A DNA stretch of 64,000 nt from Trichuris trichiura. Taxonomy: Eukaryota > Nematoda > Enoplea > Trichinellida > Trichuridae. Below are positions 41,718-55,700 of the stretch, in pieces. Positions within the stretch are counted from its first letter, which is position 1, and each line of letters starts with the position of its first letter. The DNA is taken from positions 558,001 through 622,000 of the forward strand of contig JBAJFE010000008.1 of the NCBI GenBank assembly GCA_037903355.1, read 5' to 3'. The notes beneath the pieces are model-generated. The model saw only the letters and a program-made list of their open reading frames with translations, was not told the DNA's origin and did no database searches. The position numbers and the translations under genes are program-made.

Positions 41718-43920
41718 CGCATAATACCGGTCGCAAACTTTTAGCGCTTTACTATTTTTATAGTTCTTTTATTTTTTATACTTACGGGCTAAATAAACCA
41801 TAATTGGTTTGGTTAACTGCGGCCAACACGTCGTTCGCAAACTTGCGTGCATCAGCAGCGTAAAATTTTAGCGTAATTCTATCGAGATAAGGTTTATTTT
41901 GAAAGTTCATGCGTTCTACAGTATTTTAAATGAATGCAGGTGCGATAAGAAAAAAATTTAAATATCTGTTCGTTACAGTGAGTCACCTTTTAATAAATCA
42001 TACTGCGTAGCTGGCCGCTGAAAAAAAATTGTTTAAGAATGAGTATTTTTCGAAATCTTGTCTCTTAGGCAACCCACTTTCATACTGTAAGTTTGCCAGC
42101 CGTCTTGTCTTTATCTAAGCTTAAACCTGAACATGAAGCTTTTGTCTTAATTTAGATTTAGATAAAAACAAATAAAAGTCATTGCTACGTTCTCCAGTGA
42201 AGGTACAACAAGTTCAGGACATGCTTGCGAAAAAAAGAACCTGCATTTTACAAACGGTAGGGCGGTTAAGGCGCAAGATCCATCTTCTGCTTAGGTTTAA
42301 GTGCTACGCTGCGCACGTTCTGGCAAGTAATTTTTTCTCGTTATTTCACCTGCATTTAATTTATTCTACTGTACATTCCGAAGTGCACTTTATTATAAAT
42401 TGAAAACTTATTTTTACCTGTTGTTGAGACGTAAACTATTCAAGTTTATTCTAATTTGCGCATTTATTAAGAAGGAATTTGTCAGAGCGATCCAACCAGC
42501 CGAAAATACAAACAGGGTAAGACTGACATGTTTTTTTGCACTAAACGCATTTAGAAAGCTGTAGAAAAACTTTCCCGCTTTTTTGTACTCGTATGTCGTT
42601 GACTAAAACTTATTTCTGCTCTATGAAGAAGAGAAGAAGGCGTATTTTAAATTGAACCTGCATTTCACACATACCGCTTGTCTTACTGTTGGAATTTTTT
42701 AAAATTTTTACGTATACTAAAAAAGGAAGTAATTTACGGAAGTAATTTTGGGCCGCTTGCGCTTCCCACGCGCGTAAACTTGTTTTATCTTACAAAAACG
42801 CGCCTGTTGGGTGAAGTCGCCAGAAAGAAGAAAGGGAAGCTTTTGTTGGTCCAACCATCCCTAACCTAGGCAATGTATTAATTTTAAAAATTATTTTTAA
42901 AAATTTTTTTAGTTTGTTCTCCCACGCTTTATCAGTTGGCAAAGCCTTAAGGTCGACTTCGCTTGTTCGCCGGTAACTTCTGTGCTTCTCCGCGCTGAGA
43001 ACAGGCAGACGGTTTATATTAATTTGGAAAAATGCTCGTTGATAAAAATCTTTGAAAAAACTGTTACGTCACTAGTTATTTCGTTTTTGTACTTGTTCAC
43101 AGCAAAATTCGAATTTGGCTGCAAGACTAACAATAACGCGGCTTCCGACTAACTGTTTATTGAGTCTGCAGAATAGACGCAATGAACTGAGCGCAAACGT
43201 CCAGACAAAACGCGCACACAGTAAACAGATACAGGAGAATGTGCAGGTACCGATGGACTCCCTGCTCATCATTAGTTTCAGCTTCGGCCGGAACAGTACT
43301 CAATTTTTCACACTAAATGTTTCAGTTTAAGTCTATTGCCAGCAGCAGTAGCGAACGATTAGTTTTTTCCGTTCGAAGCTTAGCGAAATTTTATTTTTCC
43401 CTCAAAATGCGCTGCCAAACCGTAAAGTCATCGCCGTCCCTTGTTGTTACTTATTGTAAACTCTAACTTGCTTTTCTTTTTAGGCATACTGTACTTTTCT
43501 TCGTGTTCTCGACCTTTTGTTTAGGCGATATAGTTGGCAAGTTGTACAACTGAAACGTTAGATCTGCTGGGCTTCACAGTGCTGCTCCCGTGCTGCTTTG
43601 ACGTACGTCTATTACGCAACGCTTTTCGCTCAGCCGCGAATACGAGAAGTACAACGTAGGAGTGCGTAGCGGTTACGGACTTTCAAAGGCGCATCCCGTA
43701 AAATTGGAGTAGTCAATCATTTTTAGGCGTTCCCTTTCACTCATGTCTAAGTGAGTACCCTTCTTTCGGCTAAAAATTGTATTCGTTTTGATTTAAACAT
43801 GATTATTGCAGAAGTGTAGAGTTGTTGTTCTCCTTTTCTCGCTTGAAATTTACCCTCTCGCACTTTATAGTTCATTTGACGGTTTTGTTGTTGTCAGTTT
43901 TATTTTATTGTTTAGCTGTA
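41718..43920. other. Intergenic region between RUSF1 and the ZFC3H1-like gene
   Basis: No gene was recognised. The words GAACCTGCA/TGCAGGT recur at about 41936, 42244, 42357, 42655 and 43240. A possible 5' leader of the next gene ends with the acceptor TTGTTTAG at 43915, five nucleotides before its ATG. Confidence 0.5.
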
Positions 43921-46900
43921 ATGTTTGGCAGCGAATTGGAGGAAGGAGAAATTGTCGACCCGTCAGATTCCAATGTATTTGAAAATTACACCCGCGAGGA
44001 TATGGATATGGATATTACGGATAAAAGCGAGTCTATATTAATCGTGAGAAATCAAAGTGCACGTCTGCATCTGCTCGGCACCCAACGACAGCCTTTAATT
44101 AAGGACGTGGTAAGGCAATGGTTTTACCTTTTTTTCTTGTTTAGTAATACTGTTTTGCTTAGCCTGTAAGTTGCGACTTCAAGCGGATGCAGCCTAAGAG
44201 TAACAGTATCCTATCCCAAGGTAAGACTTATCTTCTATTTTGATTCTTTAGAAATTTGTTTGCATGATTCATGTGAGATTTACTCTGAAGAAACTGTACT
44301 TAAAAAATTTCTTTACTTCTTCAACTTAGTGTCTATTATTTTCAGATGAATGTCAAACAGCATTTCGGTCTCGGCCATCCCGCCGTCGTCAGCCACTTCT
44401 CAGCCGAGACGATGTTGACAACGATGTTGCGAGGACAGCTTCTTGCACCAACTCAGCCACAACGTATGTTTAACGTTTAAGAGCTTTCATTCCATTCCAT
44501 TGGTTATTATAATGAATTTTCAGCAATGAAGCATCTACGAAATGTAGGATGTCCATTCAGTCGAAAGGTAGAGTCGTTTGTCCCAGTATCTCTTGCTTTA
44601 TATGGTATACGACTTTCGCTTAGGTCATTCCGGTACTCGTCAACAAGTGTGCGACGTTGACACGGTGAGTTTTCGTTTACCAACGTTGAAATGCTAGTTT
44701 TTCTTTTGTTACATTGTTTTACGCGACTGTATAGAAAACGACACGCAGTTTCGACAAGTAGGTTAGCAGGTGTCGCTAATGCTCCACTTCGGAGATCCGC
44801 TCGAACAGCATCGCCTATTGTGGTGTTACAGCTTTTGAACGTGCGTAAGCTTAAAAAAAAGACCTAATAACTATTGTTACTTGATTACCCAATATTACTG
44901 TAGGTCATCGCTCGTAGTCTAAATTTGTACTTTTCATTTGCGCTCTCTTTTAATCAATCAGCGTAAGCAATCCACATATTATACGTTCAGTAGTTGTCAC
45001 ATCGACAATAAACGTAAGGATTTTTTAAAGAATGGTATTAGCGACTTTGCGTATTGAATTGTTGGCGCGAATATCGCATTACCTAAAAGCGTTTAAATAA
45101 AAACATAGTTCTTTTTACGTTTTAGAGTTTTTCGTTGAGCTTTGCATTTCGCGCCAAATCAGTCCGGGATGTTATTTATATTTTTGCCCGCAATAAGCTT
45201 CGTACGGTGTCGTTGCTTCTTTGTCGTTTTGAAATAAAGTTGATTTTAAAAAATTGATCTTACTTTCAGTTCGAATCGGACGATGACCTATCGCTGTTTC
45301 TTCTGCGTATTCAACTGCTCAAATCGCTAAATAGGAAGGAGAAAATGACCAGCGAAAGTATTAGCTTTCATCCTTTTGTTTTCGTCCGATCTCGACGCGT
45401 TGAACACATTGGCAGAGGAAAGCAGCTCGTCAGCGTGCAGCGTACAAGCTAGAAGCTGCCAAAAACATAGCAGAAGTGAGCTCTTTTGCATCTACAACCC
45501 TTTACGCGAAATTATGCAAATTCGTGTTGCCACTTCTAGTTGACCGTTTTCCAATATTGGAAATACTTTAGCATCGCGTAAACTTTTACAATCTCCCTAA
45601 AATAAAGCTAGGCGTGGCAAGATGAATTATTTTTTTAATGTTTAAAAATTATTTACCGTATTCCGTATCTTTTCTATTTACATCCTTTTCTTAGTTTGTC
45701 GGTTTGACTTACGCGAGTTTACTACTATTAAATGATGTTTTACTATGACCTATTTTTGAATACTGACTTTGTCTGATGAAAAAGTGTCTTCATTTCGTAG
45801 CGCGATTTTACGACGTTCTTTTGAGCATATGCAATGTTTTCTCAAGCCGATAAGCTGCGAATGACCTGCTTGCTTACGTTTAAGATTGGCTGCAGCGCGT
45901 TCGTGCGCTTAAGCAAAATTTACATTCTATTATGTTAATGCATTTACATTTTAGTTAGCGTTGTTATTAGTGGCGGTGATTTTGCTTCCCTCGCAAAACG
46001 CCTAATTAACATATCCATATTGATTCCGTTGTTTTACATTCATAAGATGGCTTTACGTGTTGTTAAAGTGAAGTTAGGCTGTTCGACGTTGTAATTTAAG
46101 TCGTAAGCTTCGATGGGTCGTCTTCGTGCATTGCTCCGTATCAATCGTCCTTCGTTTTGTAGGAACAAGAAAAAGGAAAGCAGATGTTGGCAGTAGCCTT
46201 ATGGAGCAGCCCGAAAAGAGGCATTCGCACAAAAGAAGCGACGATACGGAAAATCGCTTTTCCCGAAGGTTTGTTGGATTCAGCCGTTTTTACCTTCCAT
46301 AATTTTCTAGTTGCGTTTCGAATTAACTCTGATACTCGCAGTGCACTGCGCTGATCTAATCGTGTAAGCTTCTTTCGTAGGTGTAAGCAGTCGGGCAGTT
46401 TCGCGCGGAAACGAGCCTTTCAAAAATGCGCATATTCTTCCCGCCTTGTCGAGTTGGAACCTGCGCGTTATTTTAGCTTGAGACAGTATGAAGAGCACTT
46501 GCGCATTCTTAGTTTTCTACCGTCCCAGCCGTAAGCTTAATGTCTGCAGGCAATAGGTTTTGCATATTCTTTAATTACATCTACTATTTATTATTATTGA
46601 TCGAGAATGGTTGCAGTTGTTAATATTCTTTTTTTTGAACATACGCTTTCTTATAGGAGGCTGATTGACCAATAATGAGAGACTTCTTTTTTTCAGCAAT
46701 GTAAGCAGAAGGAGCGAAACTTCTTCAAGGCCAAAATTATTGCCGACACCCGAATCGTCTGCTTCCGAGCTGTCTTGTATGTTACCTTTTCTTCTTTGTC
46801 TTCTATCCTTTTTTGGTTGCTTCAATTTTCGTTTTCTTTGTTGCAAAGTATTCATTGTCTTTTAAGCGAAATAGCTTTCTTCGGAAGCTTATTGTTTTCT

Positions 46901-49701
46901 ACGTACACATTTGTTGTAACAAAGCGGGTAATTGTGTTTAGCGAGCAAAGAGGAGAAAAAGTCGATACGATATATGGAACGAAGCAGTGGCGCTGCCGCA
47001 TCCCACCGACAAAGGGACAGATCAGCGTCAAGTGAACATGATCTCAATAGCGAGGAACACGAACTTCGTCAATACCTGATTGCCAGTATGCTCGAAAAAG
47101 TAATCACTTTCTTTTCTTCTTCTTCTTCTTCTTATCAGCATTAGTTGTGCGTATACAAATTTTTTAAAATTAAAACAGTAGCTTTAACTATGGGCGAAAA
47201 TCTTCAGAAAAATTAGACGTTGCGCCGCTAATCATTCCGGTTTATAAGAATAGACTTTTTTTTAAAAAATAAGATAGAAGATCACTGTTTGATCGTGTAT
47301 AGGATTAGATCCCATGCCGACTTATGTCTTGTTGTATATTTGGCAGTTTTTTGCTTATCAGAGTTTTATTTGGATGCAAAACGCGCTTGGCTGCTGCGTA
47401 AGCGTTCTCCGACTTTCTTAAGTATTTAAAATTATAGAACTCAAATTGCTAATTTGCCGAACACTGTTTTTTTCTTCATTTGTTTAGAGGAGGCAAAAGG
47501 CTTTGTTGAATCAGCGCTTCTCTTCGACCGGTGTCGTCGACGGGACATCCGACTCGGCCGCTCGACATTCCAAGGTTCGAATATGGCAAATTCTATTTTT
47601 TTTCTCCTGGATATCCACGAGACTTTTTTTTACATTTGCCCCGCCTCTCAGCGGCGTTTAGGCGATTTTGAATTTTCAGCCCAAATCGGCTGCGTTTGAA
47701 TCAGGCGGTAAAGTTGAACCAACTTGTTCGCGGGAAGCGAAGAAATCCGTAAGTTATTTTCACTTCTTTTCGGCAGCTCCTTATTGTCGCTATCGTCGAC
47801 TGCACTTATCTCATATTTGCAGGATGTTTCTCAGAATTGCGCCACTCCAAGCAAACCAACAACTGTGCCTTCAGTTAGCAAACCATCGCAGCAGAATAGT
47901 GTTATTATTCCATCCGTTGCCAAAGAAACTCCTCGTCGGCAAGTGCCGGTGAGATTTTTGCTCTTTATACTAAATAATTTAATAAGTTTTTTTTCAAGTT
48001 TTCGTTTTACGTACTGAAAATAACTCAATTTTGTTTTGTACACGTTTTGTTAAGCGCGGCCATCAAGGCTAATCCGTTTATAACGAAAAAGAAGATTGGG
48101 ACAAATACTTTTAAAACGGTCGAGTGGCTTTAGTTCAGGTCATTCGCAGTTTTTTGATCTAATGGAACTTGATTTTACTTCAGCCTACAGTATTGACTAA
48201 GCATCTCTTTCGCTAAGGAAGTATTTCCAAGTTGTCTACAAGTTAAAATAAAACTTTTAGAAACAAAAATAACGGTATACAATTAGGCGAATAAATAGAT
48301 TGGTAAAGCGGGCAGAAAAGCAGAAGTTAAATCTAGCAATTAAATCTATGGCAACGGTGAGTACGAAATCGGGTATGATAGACTGAGAGGCTGAAACAAT
48401 CAAAGAGTAAAAAAATAGGGAAAATTCATTACAGAACCTGTGGAAATTCAAATCCTTCGGGAAAACAACAGAGTTACAGTATGAATGATTTTCAAGTTGT
48501 AATTTCATTGCACCTTGAAAAGAGTCATTTTCTTTTTCGGGTACACTAAGAAGTTCGAGCTGCTGTTGCTTCTTTTTTAGGTTTAAAATGCACTGTTCTG
48601 AAGATATAGTGTCTTCGTACGGAACCAAATAATTTCATTTCTCGGCTTCTTTTTGTACGGAATTTCTATGTCCCGTTGAAAAAAAAACTTTTATTAATAA
48701 ACTGTCCGTAGCCTTCGTGTCCGAACTTGACCCGTCATCAGCGGTCTAAGGATTGACGTATGAATTCATACGTCAATCCTTAGACCGCTGATGACGGGTC
48801 AAGTTCGGACCCGAAAGCTACGGACAGTTTATTATTAATAAAAGTTTTTTTTCAACGGGACATAGAAAATCCGTACAAAAAGAAGCCAAAAAATAAAATG
48901 CACTGTTCGAATAATTTGTTCAAACTGCGTAAAATAAATGTCATTTTATTTATTTACGCCTAGCGTGTTGGTTGTAAGGTCTTCCACGGCTTTTCCCGTT
49001 TTTTTTTTTTGTTGTGCTGTTATCTGTAATTAAACTAAACAACTGCTCTACCAACGGATGGATGAGCCGTTATTAAGAAAAGTACAGATATCAACGCACT
49101 CAACTGTTTTATTGTTCATATTATAGTATGTATATTATAGTAGCGTGTTATATTATAGTAGCGTGTTCTATTATAGTATGTATTTATTAAGTGTAGCTTT
49201 CGTGGTCTCCGTCGTTCCCCTATCAGCGTAAGGGTGCGAGACTGGTATTTCGAAAATTACTTTTCCTTCAGTAAAGACTACAACAGGACAGATCACCTGT
49301 TCAACTCATGCAATGGAATTCTGTAATTCCGTTGGGCTTCCGCGCGTTTCTGTTGTGGTTTTCCGTCTGAAATGTTATACGATTCCAATATTGTACAATT
49401 GAAAAACCTCAAAGCGATTTGAATTGAACGTTGACGGCAACTATTTTAAGAAAAGTGTATTTTTTAGTTGCATTCTAATTGCTCAGATTTAGTTGTCTTA
49501 ATGTGCATTTCTTAAAAATGACATTGATGGCTGTTGTCACACGGCTACGTTAAGAGCTGTTCAAAGTTGAAATATTTCGAATGCCCACGTAACAGTAGAC
49601 TTGATACCTGCAAATCAATTGTCCCTTCTATTTCTAAATGAATCCCTGCCAGTATACTTTGGATAAAGTTTCACTGTATAAAAAGTGAAAACAACAACAA
49701 C

Positions 49702-49752
<51 letters not shown>

Positions 49753-52700
49753 GTTGAGGCTTTCTGCTTTCAAAATGAGGCTCGTTTACAGGTGCGCAAA
49801 AATTCGTAGCAGCTTACGAAAATACCATCCGCGAAAGTTTATTTATACTTCCCAAGCTTTTGAGAAATATCTGTTGTGATATCGCTAAGTTCTCTTAGCG
49901 TTTAAAATTTGCGTTCGACATTGTCAAACCATTACGATTTATTCTTTTTTCCTCAGCCAACGTCACTTCATCGATAGCCGTACGCTTCTTAGATTGATTG
50001 CTGACGTTATCATACTTCGTTAATGCCTTTGAATTACGATGTTTTGCCGAATGGCGATTTTTATGCTAATGTTCTGCATTGTATAAAAATCGGTGTTTTT
50101 AGACAAAGTCGGTGCCTTCGTCCCCAGCCACCGGTGCGTCCGTACATGCGACACCTAAGCAGGTAATTTAAATTAAAGTATTTATTCATTCTCGCCAGTG
50201 AAAACTTGATAAACACATCTGCTTTATTTTGTTAATCGCGCTTTGAACAGTGAAGTATCCCAAAAGGTTCGGTTGTCATTGGACGCGCGCAACCGATCTT
50301 ATCCATTTTTCCGATGGAAGCCGTCAATTGTCTTACTATTCCGGCGAAACCGCGTTAACTAGTCAATGCAACCGTATTTGATCATTGATTGTCAGGGTCA
50401 TAACAATATACGATAATTTTAAGCGTCAAAGATCGTATCGTTTAGTCTAATCGTTTTTTCTAGACCATTGCGCAGTCCCATCCATTGGCGTCATTCGTTC
50501 GTAAGGAAAGTTTGCCGCCGGGAAATCGCGTAAGTGTTCACACCTATAAAATTTCTTTGCTTCCTTTTTTTAAATGAAATCGCGTCTGGCCCGTTTTCTT
50601 TAATGTTTTTTTTGTCGTCCTTATTTTCTTACTCAATTTTTGAGAGCTCATTTGTCAGCCAGTTGAAACACATTGGCTTTTTTTGTTTAGTTTCTTTATC
50701 TTGTTGTCCCCATTAGCTTTGTTTTGCTAATTTCTCTTACTCTGACCGCTCGACCGTTTTATATTGCGGACGTGTTTTTGCTTTTCAGCGCTACGTCAGA
50801 TCTTCGAACGCTCAGGAGAATAATAGCAAAGGTTCCCATTTGCAGCGGGTCGCCAGTTTTCGCGGCACCTCCTACAACAATTCGAGCAATCGCAATCGTT
50901 ACAAGTGGACTCAAGCGAAGACGACGTCAACTTCGCTATCGAATCCGGTTCGTCCATCCCTTTTCCAGAACAGATCCTATCGGAAGGATGCTATATACAG
51001 AGTATAGACAAAACTGGGCCCATTTCCTCTTTTGCTCATGTTGACTTTTTTGCAGGACGAAGCCTATGCCGCGTTTGTTCAACAAAAGCAGAAACCGGTT
51101 ATCGTTGTGTTAGACGATGCCGATTCGTCCGACGAAGAATGCAAAGGTGGACAACCACCGCCGCCGCCGCCGTGGGAAGACCAACAGCCAACAACGAGCA
51201 AAGAGTCGATAGAGAGCGCTGTGATCGCTCAAGCGGAAAAGGACGCGTCGGAAGCATTACTTGCCGTCTTCGACTCGAGGGTTGACACGGCGGGAAAAGA
51301 GCTACTTTTTTACGAGTACGAACAACTACATCTAAGCGACTTCAAGTTCATGCCGCTTCTTCCATTTAAGGAAGAAAATAGAGGAGGACAAGCGGCAGCT
51401 TCACGCGTTGCATCGTCAGCAAAACGAGGAGGAGCTTTACTATCGAAAGTCGCTGAATCTTCGAGCCAAACTTCAAAAGGAATTGGAAAAGTTGAACGAG
51501 CAAATTGAGCAGCACAAACTTACCATGGAAGCGACGAACAAAAAGGTTCAACTACGCTTGCTTAGCTTATACATATATTCAAATTTTGTTCTCTCCATTG
51601 CAGATAAGAGTGCTTCAAGAGGTTATTGAAAAAGGAAGCGTCCAAAAAAGGTTAACCGAACTGAAATGGAAAAGCGTTAAGTGCGCGTCAACCGCCTACA
51701 GAATCAGAGGCGGACATGGCGAACAAGTATTGCATTGACGACTTTTTTTGTACTCTTTTTCTAAGCCGAAATAATTTCTTATTAGCCGGCGGTCGATAGC
51801 GTATCCGCGCAAGGCGAAGAGCGAGCGCAGAATGTATTGGATACCTGTATGCCGCCACAAAGTAGTTTGGTATGCAACAAAATAAATGCGCATAGGCGTT
51901 TTTCCATGTTTTCTATTTTTTTAGACTGCCGAAGAAAAGCTGATGGTTCGAATTAGAGAAAGCTTAAGTTTTTCTTCAACGAAACAACAACAAACAACAT
52001 TCATTGGAAAGTCAACTCCGTTAATGTGGTTCAAAAGCTTTCGGTTTACTTGAACATCATTAAGCTCGTTTGCGAGTATTGTAGGATCTGCTACGTTTTC
52101 AGGTTATTGCCTGCAGTTATGACTGCGCGTCGTATACCATTGTCGTCGCCTGCTTTGTCCAACAACATTGATCCAATGGTAGTTTTTTGTCCGTACGCCT
52201 TAAATGGTTCGTGTACAAACGATAATTGTCCCTGGTAAGTATAGCTGTTTTTTTTAAATTTTGAAATTGCGCAGTGAAAATAACGTTGTGTAGGCAACAC
52301 CCATCGGACTGTCAGTTAAGTCAAAAGGAGATCTTGTTTGACTTGTTGTCCTATCATCCTGAAGCAGTGATCGATGCCAACGGTGAAGATTCGGAAGTTT
52401 GCAACCGACTCGGTACTGACTGACAAAACGCGGCATTTATACGTTGAACAGTTGATTTGTTTGTCTTTTTTTTATCAGAGCTTTATTGCAAACAGTTGTG
52501 TCAAAGTTTTGGCCAAACGGAGACCACCGATGATCTTATGAAATTTTGCGTTACTCGAATGAAAAACTTTTTGCCATCAACGGGCGTTTGCTTTGAAAAG
52601 AGACGCTTTGCATGTCGACGATCCAAACGAACCGCAATGAAGCGATGGATTGGTATGACGCCGTTCACTGACAGTACGTCATTTCCGCTTTCGGCTTTAA

Positions 52701-55700
52701 AACAACTGACGTTGGTCATATTTTTCTTTCTTTTTTTTTAGAAAGTCACGCGGGCAGCGTATCGTTGTGTCAAATAGAAGACGTTTCTCATATTTTGAAC
52801 AAAACGGCACAGTTGAGGTTTGTTGCATGTTTAGCATTGCTCTGCGCTCGTACCTGCGGCCAATTCTTTTTCCTATCTATTCGGCGCAGGCTAAGTAAGG
52901 TAACAGCAATAAGCCAAGCGAGGGTCGGATAGTTTTAAAATAAATTTGCGTTTTTTCTTTTTTCCGCTTAACGGGATTTTCAAATTTTAATCCCAAATTT
53001 TTTTCGCAAAATTTCCAATCCGTTTTTTAACTAACGTTTATTACGTAAACGTTGCAAACGTGCAATGAACTCTAGATGAAAAACGAGTTGGAAATTCCTC
53101 GAAAAGAATTTTTAAAACAAAAAATTTGCATATTACATATTTGCATATTACAGTAAGTATTCTTCCGCCTTAGTCGTTATCCATTGAAATAAGCCGTTAG
53201 TTCCGAGACCTTTATCCAATCAATGACTTTTTCCGAGAGCTTTTTGCGTAAGATTTATTGTATTGCCGAAAAGTAGTTTGTATAATTTTCATGTAAAACC
53301 TATTATGAAGCATCGATGTATAGAAATAAATAATAGTTAATATGATTTCTGAACAAAAATTGCGGGACTTGAAGTTTAGCAAATGCGCGGGAAAAAGTCC
53401 CTCTTTTGAGAGCAGATTTGTTGGTATCCGACGCCATCTCGTAGCCGGTTAGCTAACACAGTAATCTTTTGCCGAACGAACTACGTAATCAGGTTTGTTC
53501 TAGTCGTAAACATACAATAAAATAAGCAACACTGATTACGCGTATGCGTCCCACCTTCGTACCATGAACTTGCCTTAGCCTAAGCCCAAATGTAAGGCTT
53601 GCATTTTTGGCTTAGTCTTAGGCCAGACATGTTCGTCAGTAAAGGCAGGGCAGTATGATCACATGTATTTCTCAGACAAAACGCGTAAAAAACGAACAAT
53701 CGCTGTTTTTCGTCTTGCCGTGACTTTCTAAGTAGAACGAACCTGATTTTCCGTCAGGATACTGTATTTCTTGCAAACAACTAGAAGAGACGGCTTAAAA
53801 GGTGTTTCATTTTAATTCGCATACGTCGTCGTTGATATCCGCTGCGTTAAAACTTATTACTTTTTACTGACGAATACATGACGTCAATAGGCCAACTTGG
53901 AAGTAACAAAAATTTGAAATATTGTATGAATAGAGACCACACACGTTATAGTGGTAGTCTATTCTGCTTTCTAATGATATCCGAATGTCCGTCCCAACGG
54001 CAGTCCCGCGCGCGGCGTTCCCTTGCAATTAATGTCGCTCATGTCACTGTAGCTTGCTGCGAGAAGTGCTTTGTGCTATCTTAAAGACATTGCGTAACTT
54101 TTGGCTGCTAATGCTTTGTCGGCTATGCTCTAACGTGAGCGTTATTTTTTGTTTCGTTGTTGCATATCGCTAAAAGCGCAATTTTTGCTTAGGCGTCATC
54201 TTTGGGATTGTATAGCGCAAACGCGTCGTTTGAAGTCCCTGCTGATCAAGCAGGGAAATTGTCCAAAACTTTGGCGGCAATTCGTTACCGCTTTGTCGGA
54301 TATTATCCCGAACAAACGGGTACTAAGCCATATGTGCCGGGAAGGTTTGCGTTTGGCGCCGGATTTTGATACTCTGCTCGCTTGTTTTGTTGGATGCGCC
54401 AATTTTGACGAGGCATTCTACACGCTTCGACGTTGTTTGCTATGGCTTCAACAAGCGTCCTCCGTCGCTCAGGATCTCATTAGTGGGCGTATACCCGTTG
54501 CAGTGGCTAATTTTATGCGTACGGCAATACAGCTTGAATGCATCAACGATGCTTTGAGGGTTCTTGAATCCGTGAGCTCGCCTACTGTATTTTCTTTACC
54601 TACTTATCATTTTTTTCAGGAAATATTGTGCTCAAGCAGCGTTATCCCAAAGTTGGACGAAGAATCAGCCGTTACCATTTGGCTTATGCTAATACATGTT
54701 CGTCTGACGTCCTGTTTGCCAAATTCGGTTGACATATGTCAACGGGACAGCATAAATTCGGTATTCAATATTCCGTTGCTTTAAGTGTTGATACTCTTTT
54801 TTGTTTTCCTGCGCAGTCGGATATTGTGATGCCTTGGACTTTTTTGGTCAAAAAACACGCGTCACTTCTGTTCGAATTGCTTTACTTTGCCGGTAGCCGT
54901 TTGGGCAGTCATAACGACGTCGAAGAACACAGCGAACCTCTGCGTCGTATTTACGAGCCTTTGCTGCTGTTGCTTGCCGAAACGAGCGCGTAAATGTTTT
55001 ATGATGGTCATCTCCTTTCCGTGAGCGACAAATTATTGGTTTTTTGCAGAAAAGAACGATTAACCTTTTGGATTCGCGTTTCGGCTCGTACGCTGCGTCA
55101 AGACAAGGAGTTCATTGCTTTTTTGCTCTTTGAACCAAAGTTCGACGCGCTGAACGAGTTGACAGTAAGACAGGAGGTATTTACTATATACATTACATGT
55201 ATTATTACTATGACGATGATAATAGGTCAGTTCTGTGAAATAGTATGAACAATTTTTTTTGTTAGGTTGTACAGGGATGCTTGAAAATGTATCCGCAAGA
55301 TTTTCGCTTCAATTACTACTGGTTGACGCTGTTGGCTAAGAGCCAAAAATGGGGTGATATAATTGATTTTGTTGCCCCTTTGAATGGTTATATGGACGGG
55401 ATATTTTGCTCGAATGGAGATCAACCTTCTTTGGTGACTCAATTAAGAAGGTGTGCAATCAGTACACCGTTTGTTATTCGCAGTAGTAATTGTTTCCGAG
55501 CATTTTAAGCGCCATCGCCAATTTAAAAGCGGTCGCCGATCAATTGGGAACCCACTGGGAGGCCTATCTGCTCTTAGCGATGCTGTAATCGTTTTTTCAA
55601 CAGCTCATTTGCATATGAATTATTTTACTAATATCGTTGCCAGTTTGAAAAGGATCAGCGTTGCGGAAGATGTAAGTTTGCTTGAAAAGGCGTTCGACGA

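Noticed and set aside
24769..48908. Hairpins as ordinary terminal-inverted-repeat miniature elements (MITEs)
   Set aside because: The arms meet with almost no internal sequence, the conserved tail is outside the palindrome on one side only, and the direct repeats of 12-15 bp are longer than those of common MITEs.
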